A stretch of DNA of 19,033 nt from CAYGZA01 sp964354135 (GTDB lineage Bacteria; Planctomycetota; Planctomycetia; Pirellulales; Thermoguttaceae): contig CAYGZA010000093.1 of NCBI GenBank assembly GCA_964354135.1, positions 1 to 19,033 of the forward strand, in the 5' to 3' direction. Of the stretch, positions 15,462 to 19,033 are shown in pieces. The position numbers and the translations under genes were made by a program. The notes under the pieces were generated by a model. The model was given only the letters and a program-made list of their open reading frames with translations, made no database searches and had not been told where the DNA came from. How positions within the stretch are numbered: position 1 is the first letter of the stretch; the number at the start of each line of letters is the position of its first letter.

Positions 15462-18400
15462 ATGTTGCAGAACACGCCGAGGATTCGACAGTCTCTGACA
15501 TGGGCCCTGCTCTCGGTCTGCGCCATGACGGTTGTGGTGTTGGCCGATGTCGGTGATTTGCCTCACCCTAACCCTCTTCCACAGGGAGAGGGGACACGCA
15601 GCCAGAGCCGTTCCGGAGGGACTCTCAGCGGGAGCCCCACGAGCCTGCGGCTGGCGATCGAGGACCTGATCGCGACGTTCGGCGGGCGGTATCGCGAGGG
15701 CCGCGAGTATCTGCGGCGGCTGGAGGATCTCAAGAAAGGTGGTGCCGCGGACGCACCGGCGAAGTTCGCGGCACTCCAGCGCGACGCCCTGCTGGCCAAC
15801 CCGCTATTAGGGTTCGACAAGCTCTTGCTGGTGCGGCGGGCCGACGGCAACCTCGGGATGACGCCCAACTGGGGAGGCAAGACCGATATCGCCAAGGCCG
15901 GGTACGACAACGAAATCGTCGTCCTCTCGCCCGTCAGCCCCGACGGCGCGCTTCGGACGGTGTACCGGCCGGCAGCCGGGGAGTTCGTCGGCGACGTCGA
16001 CCTGCACTGGAACGCGGACCGGCTTCTGTTCTCCATGCCCGGCGCCAAGGGCGCCGGCGAGTGGAATGTCTATGAGCTGACGCTGGACGCATCGACCGGG
16101 CAGCCGAGCGGGCCCCCGCGCCAAGTCACCAAGGATTGGCCCGAAGTGGACAGTTACGAAGGCAGCTACCTGCCCGATGGGCGGATCATCTTCTCCTCCA
16201 CCGCGGCCCAAAGCGTTTGTCCCTGCTGGGGCCGCTCGTCGTCGCACTCGGCCGGGCACTTGTACTTGCTGGAGCCTCGCGACCAGCGGGTGCGCCAGCT
16301 CTGCTTCGATCAGGACCACAACTGGTGTCCGACGGTGATGAACGACGGGAAGGTCCTCTACCTGAGGTGGGAGTACGCCGACGCGCCGCACTTCTTCACG
16401 CGGCTGTTGTTCACGATGAACCCGGACGGCACGAGCCAGATCGCGTGTTACGGCAGCAATTCCTACTGGCCCAACGCCGTGTTCAATGCCCGGCCCATTC
16501 CCGGCCATCGGTCGCTGCTGGTGGGCGTGGTCGGGGGCCACCACGGCAGCGCTCGGGCCGGCGAGCTCGTGGTGTTCGACGTCGGAAAGGGCCAGGCGGA
16601 GGCCGATGGCGTGGTCCAGCGAATCCCCGGTTACGGCAAGAAGGTCGATCCGGTCATCCGTGACGCCCTGGTGGACGCCAGTTGGCCGAAGTTCCTGCAC
16701 CCGTACCCGCTGGGCGACCAGGCCAGCGGGGCCGGCGGAGGCAAATACTTCCTGGTGTCGTGCCAGCGGGATCCCTCGGCGCCGTGGGTGCTGTGCCTGG
16801 CCGACGTTTTCGACAACATCGTGCCGATCCGCAGCGTGCCCGGTTCGGCACTCTTGGAGCCTTTTCCGCTGGTCCGCCGGCCCGCGCCGCCGGCCATTCC
16901 CGACCGGGTCCAGCTCGACCGCAAGGACGCCACCGTCACGGTCAGCGACATCTATGCTGGCCCGGGGCTCCAAGGCGTCCCGCGCGGCACCGTGAAGAAC
17001 CTGCGCGTGTTCGCCTACCACTACGGCTACCGGGGCACCGGGGGGCACTGTGCCGTGGGCACCGACGGGAGCTGGGACGTGAAGCGCATCCTGGGCACGG
17101 TGCCGGTCCGCGAGGATGGTTCGGCCCATTTCGTTGTGCCTGCCAACACGCCCATCTCGGTCCAGCCGCTGGACGCCGAGGGCAAGGCCCTCCAACTCAT
17201 GCGGAGTTGGTTCACGGCAATGCCGGGCGAGAACGTCAGTTGCGTTGGCTGCCATGAGCGGCGTGCGGAGACGCTGAGCGTGAAGGCCACTGCCGCGCTA
17301 AAGGACTCGCCCTCCCCCATCATGCCCTGGCGTGGCCCGGTGCGAGGGTTCAGCTTCGCACGCGAGGTCCAGCCCGTGCTCGACAGGTACTGCGTCGGGT
17401 GTCACAACGATCAGCCCCGGCCTGACGGCCCACCGATTTCGGACCTTCGCGGCGGACGGATCGCCGGGCCGGACTCCCGGGATCCTGCCCTGGGCGCGGT
17501 GCATCCCGACACGTCAGGGTGCTGTATATGGCATCTCTGGCCGATCAACCGGAGCGTCTCCTACGAGATCCTCCATCGCTACGTCCGCCGGCCGGGAGCT
17601 GAAAGCGACTACCATCTGCTGCCCCCGCTGGAATATCACGCCGACACCAGCGAGCTGGTCCAGATGCTCAAGAAAGGACATCACGGCGTCCAGCTCGATG
17701 CCGAGGCGTGGGACCGCCTGGTCACCTGGATCGATCTGAATGTGCCGTACCACGGCAACTGGGGCGAATACAACATCGGTCAGCCGGGGGCGCACCAGCG
17801 CCGCCGCGAGTATGCCCGGTTGTTCGCCAATCTCGATGAAGATCCCGAGCTGCTCCCGACGCTCCCCCGCGGGCCCGTCAATCCCGTGATGCCGCCGCCA
17901 GGGGCGAAGCCGGCCTCGTCGGACGTCAAGGTTCCGGGCTGGCCCTTCACCGGCGACGAGGCGAAGCGTCGCCAGCAGAGTGCGGCGCGGGATTCCGGCC
18001 CCGGCAGCCCTGGACCGACCGACCTGCAGCTCGACCTCGGTAACGGCGTGGCGATGCACCTGGTGCTCATTCCCGCGGGCGAGTTCCTGATGGGCGATGC
18101 AGCCGGCTGTGACGACGAGCAGCCGGCGTCGCGGGTGTGCATCGAGCGACCTTTCTGGATGGGCAAGTTCGAGGTGATAAACGAACAGTACGCCCTGTTT
18201 GATCCGCGGCACGACAGCCGCTACATCAGCGTCTACGGCAAGGACGTCACCGCCCGCGGCTTGCCGGTGAACCGGCCCAAGCAGCCCGTGGTCCGCGTGC
18301 CGTGGACGCGGGCGATGGAGTTCTGCCGCTGGTTGTCGGACAAGACGCACCGGCGTTTCTCCCTGCCCACGGAAGCCCAGTGGGAGTGGGCCTGCCGCAG

Positions 18401-18833
18401 CGGCAGCGCGGCGGCAATGTCGTACGGCCACCTCGACGCCGATTTCGGCAGACGGGCCAATCTGGCCGATAAGCGGCTCGTCCTGGCCTCGGTCTTCTCC
18501 GGACAGCCCTTCGACTGGATGCCGAAGGTGGCTGCGGTAGACGACGGGGCCTGCGTGACGGCCGAGGTGGGCAACTACGCCCCCAATGCCTGGGGCCTGC
18601 ACGACATGCACGGCAACGCGGCCGAGTGGACGCGGTCGCTCGACCGCCCGTATCCCTACCAGGACCATGACGGGCGCAACGATCCGGTGGCCGCGGGCAA
18701 CCGGGTCGTGCGCGGCGGGTCGTTCCACGACCGTCCGCATCGCGCCCGCTCGGCGTTCCGCCTCTCCTATGCGGCTTGGTCGGGCGTCTATAACGTGGGC
18801 TTCCGCGTAGTCTGCGGAGTGGCCCGACCGTAG
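15462..18833 (+). CDS. HzsA-like propeller / two CxxCH / SUMF1-domain fusion protein
   Basis: 1123 residues from ATG 15462, with GAGG (15452-15455) 6 bases upstream. A signal peptide (LTWALLSVCAMTVVVLADV) is followed by a low-complexity insert (residues about 33-60, see repeat at 15561). A TolB/hydrazine-synthase-alpha-like propeller then runs about 60-470, with YLPDGRIIFSST and DHNWCPTVMNDGKVLYLRWE. An HzsA-middle-like domain (about 474-593) follows, then CVGCH at 594-598 and again at 644-648, each a c-type heme site pattern. A SUMF1/FGE fold occupies about 865-1120 (LVLIPAGEFLMGD, LPTEAQWEWACRSG, VVRGGSFHDRPHRARSAFR). That last motif lacks the cysteines of true formylglycine-generating enzymes. 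HzsA relatives of this kind are common in planctomycetes that do not make hydrazine, and no other hydrazine-synthase subunits are here. A periplasmic redox role is inferred. Confidence 0.88.
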   Translation: MLQNTPRIRQSLTWALLSVCAMTVVVLADVGDLPHPNPLPQGEGTRSQSRSGGTLSGSPTSLRLAIEDLIATFGGRYREGREYLRRLEDLKKGGAADAPAKFAALQRDALLANPLLGFDKLLLVRRADGNLGMTPNWGGKTDIAKAGYDNEIVVLSPVSPDGALRTVYRPAAGEFVGDVDLHWNADRLLFSMPGAKGAGEWNVYELTLDASTGQPSGPPRQVTKDWPEVDSYEGSYLPDGRIIFSSTAAQSVCPCWGRSSSHSAGHLYLLEPRDQRVRQLCFDQDHNWCPTVMNDGKVLYLRWEYADAPHFFTRLLFTMNPDGTSQIACYGSNSYWPNAVFNARPIPGHRSLLVGVVGGHHGSARAGELVVFDVGKGQAEADGVVQRIPGYGKKVDPVIRDALVDASWPKFLHPYPLGDQASGAGGGKYFLVSCQRDPSAPWVLCLADVFDNIVPIRSVPGSALLEPFPLVRRPAPPAIPDRVQLDRKDATVTVSDIYAGPGLQGVPRGTVKNLRVFAYHYGYRGTGGHCAVGTDGSWDVKRILGTVPVREDGSAHFVVPANTPISVQPLDAEGKALQLMRSWFTAMPGENVSCVGCHERRAETLSVKATAALKDSPSPIMPWRGPVRGFSFAREVQPVLDRYCVGCHNDQPRPDGPPISDLRGGRIAGPDSRDPALGAVHPDTSGCCIWHLWPINRSVSYEILHRYVRRPGAESDYHLLPPLEYHADTSELVQMLKKGHHGVQLDAEAWDRLVTWIDLNVPYHGNWGEYNIGQPGAHQRRREYARLFANLDEDPELLPTLPRGPVNPVMPPPGAKPASSDVKVPGWPFTGDEAKRRQQSAARDSGPGSPGPTDLQLDLGNGVAMHLVLIPAGEFLMGDAAGCDDEQPASRVCIERPFWMGKFEVINEQYALFDPRHDSRYISVYGKDVTARGLPVNRPKQPVVRVPWTRAMEFCRWLSDKTHRRFSLPTEAQWEWACRSGSAAAMSYGHLDADFGRRANLADKRLVLASVFSGQPFDWMPKVAAVDDGACVTAEVGNYAPNAWGLHDMHGNAAEWTRSLDRPYPYQDHDGRNDPVAAGNRVVRGGSFHDRPHRARSAFRLSYAAWSGVYNVGFRVVCGVARP
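15561..15592 (+). repeat. Interspersed palindromic repeat embedded in a coding sequence
   Basis: The DNA CCTCACCCTAACCCTC at 15561-15576 is followed by an inverted repeat: CCCTCTTCC (15572-15580) and GGGAGAGGG (15584-15592) around an ACA loop, a 9-bp stem with one G-T pair. It is translated in frame as PHPNPLPQGEG. This peptide is the familiar artefact-like translation of a palindromic intergenic repeat found across many bacterial genomes. Here it sits inside the gene, just after the signal peptide and before the propeller. Confidence 0.65.
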
Positions 18834-18850
18834 GCCAAGTCCGGATGTCA

Positions 18851-18876
18851 AGGCAACGTCCGCTGAAACGTTGCCT
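18851..18876 (+). terminator. Terminator-like hairpin after the HzsA-like gene
   Basis: AGGCAACGT (18851-18859) and ACGTTGCCT (18868-18876) form a perfect 9-bp stem with an 8-base loop, 17 bases past the stop codon of the last gene. No T-run follows, so termination may be inefficient or factor-dependent. The position still fits the end of the operon starting at 12041 or earlier. Confidence 0.5.
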
Positions 18877-18980
18877 GAGGTTGCGCGTGCGAGACTGAGG
18901 CCAGACGGTCGAGTCAAGTTCTCGTGTCCCGATAATGGTTCCTTTTCTGATGCGTCCACGCTGGCGGCGCCGACCCCTAA

Positions 18981-19019
18981 ACCCATCTTCGACACTTGGA
19001 AGGGCTGCTTACCCATCTT
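18981..19019. repeat. Short direct repeat in the terminal gap
   Basis: ACCCATCTT occurs at 18981-18989 and again at 19011-19019, 30 bases apart. The surrounding 150 bases up to the window end carry no gene I can support; a minus-strand frame entering the window (MGKQPFQVSKMGLGVGAAS) could be the edge of something outside but is not assignable. Confidence 0.3.
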
Positions 19020-19033
19020 GCCGTTGAAAATCA

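Noticed and set aside
15807..17255. 482-codon minus-strand open frame
   Set aside because: It is a shadow of the HzsA-like propeller region, with no domain or ribosome site.
15462..18833. True hydrazine synthase alpha subunit (anammox)
   Set aside because: No HzsB/HzsC or anammox-type multiheme genes are present, and HzsA-like SUMF1 fusions occur in non-anammox planctomycetes.
17514..19016. 500-codon open frame on the minus strand opposite the HzsA-like gene
   Set aside because: It is antisense to a gene with clear domains, has an Arg/Ala/Val/His-rich composition and no recognisable motif; long antisense frames are expected at this GC content.
1..19033. CRISPR array, tRNA or rRNA genes, intact insertion sequence
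   Set aside because: No regularly spaced repeats, no cloverleaf or rRNA-like sequence and no transposase were seen on reading through; short RNA genes could still be missed without a covariance search.

Overview
The window is high-GC bacterial DNA whose gene content points to a planctomycete, plausibly of the Pirellulales type. This is inferred from gene families, not from a marker gene. The pointers are a Tat-exported Gfo/Idh/MocA oxidoreductase, a tandem DUF1080 (3-keto-disaccharide hydrolase) protein, a PQQ-like propeller protein beginning NWPQFRGP after its signal, and a very large HzsA-like / CxxCH / SUMF1 fusion. All intact genes are on the + strand. The only minus-strand coding traces are relics.

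Layout. 1-1396 is a graveyard: a response-regulator receiver scrap (452-521, minus) and the C-terminal part of an unknown protein (586-1041, minus) followed by a strong hairpin (541-567). 1397-2584 encodes an exported protein with two DUF1080 domains. 2585-3270 has no recognisable gene. 3271-4806 encodes a Tat-exported protein resembling the FucI/AraA sugar isomerase fold. 4807-5619 is intergenic and holds a frameshifted serine-hydrolase (beta-lactamase family) relic on the minus strand plus repeat copies shared with the other gaps. 5620-6993 encodes the PQQ-like propeller protein.

7165-12044 is a defence-type island. It has two small toxin-antitoxin loci in which each antitoxin is intact and each toxin is destroyed (a vapC stub and an internally deleted relE/parE). 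They are followed by a 1277-residue single-chain Type IIG-like restriction-modification protein, with an N-terminal PD-(D/E)XK motif, an N6-adenine methylase core and a TaqI/Eco57I-like specificity region. Its upstream region carries a 14-bp perfect palindrome, a 21-bp tandem duplication, a TATAAT box and a strong Shine-Dalgarno.

The restriction gene stop overlaps the GTG start of a Gfo/Idh/MocA oxidoreductase (12041-13327). That gene is followed closely by a secreted HEAT-repeat protein (13370-15415) and the HzsA-like/diheme/SUMF1 protein (15462-18833), which together look like one operon. The window closes with a terminator-like hairpin and 150 bases of unassigned sequence.

Working together (inference): outside the defence island nearly every product is exported. 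The set (3-hydroxyl-oxidising oxidoreductase type, 3-keto-sugar hydrolase type, isomerase fold, PQQ-like propeller, CxxCH electron carrier) would fit an extracytoplasmic carbohydrate oxidation and cleavage route. No step is proven by the sequence.
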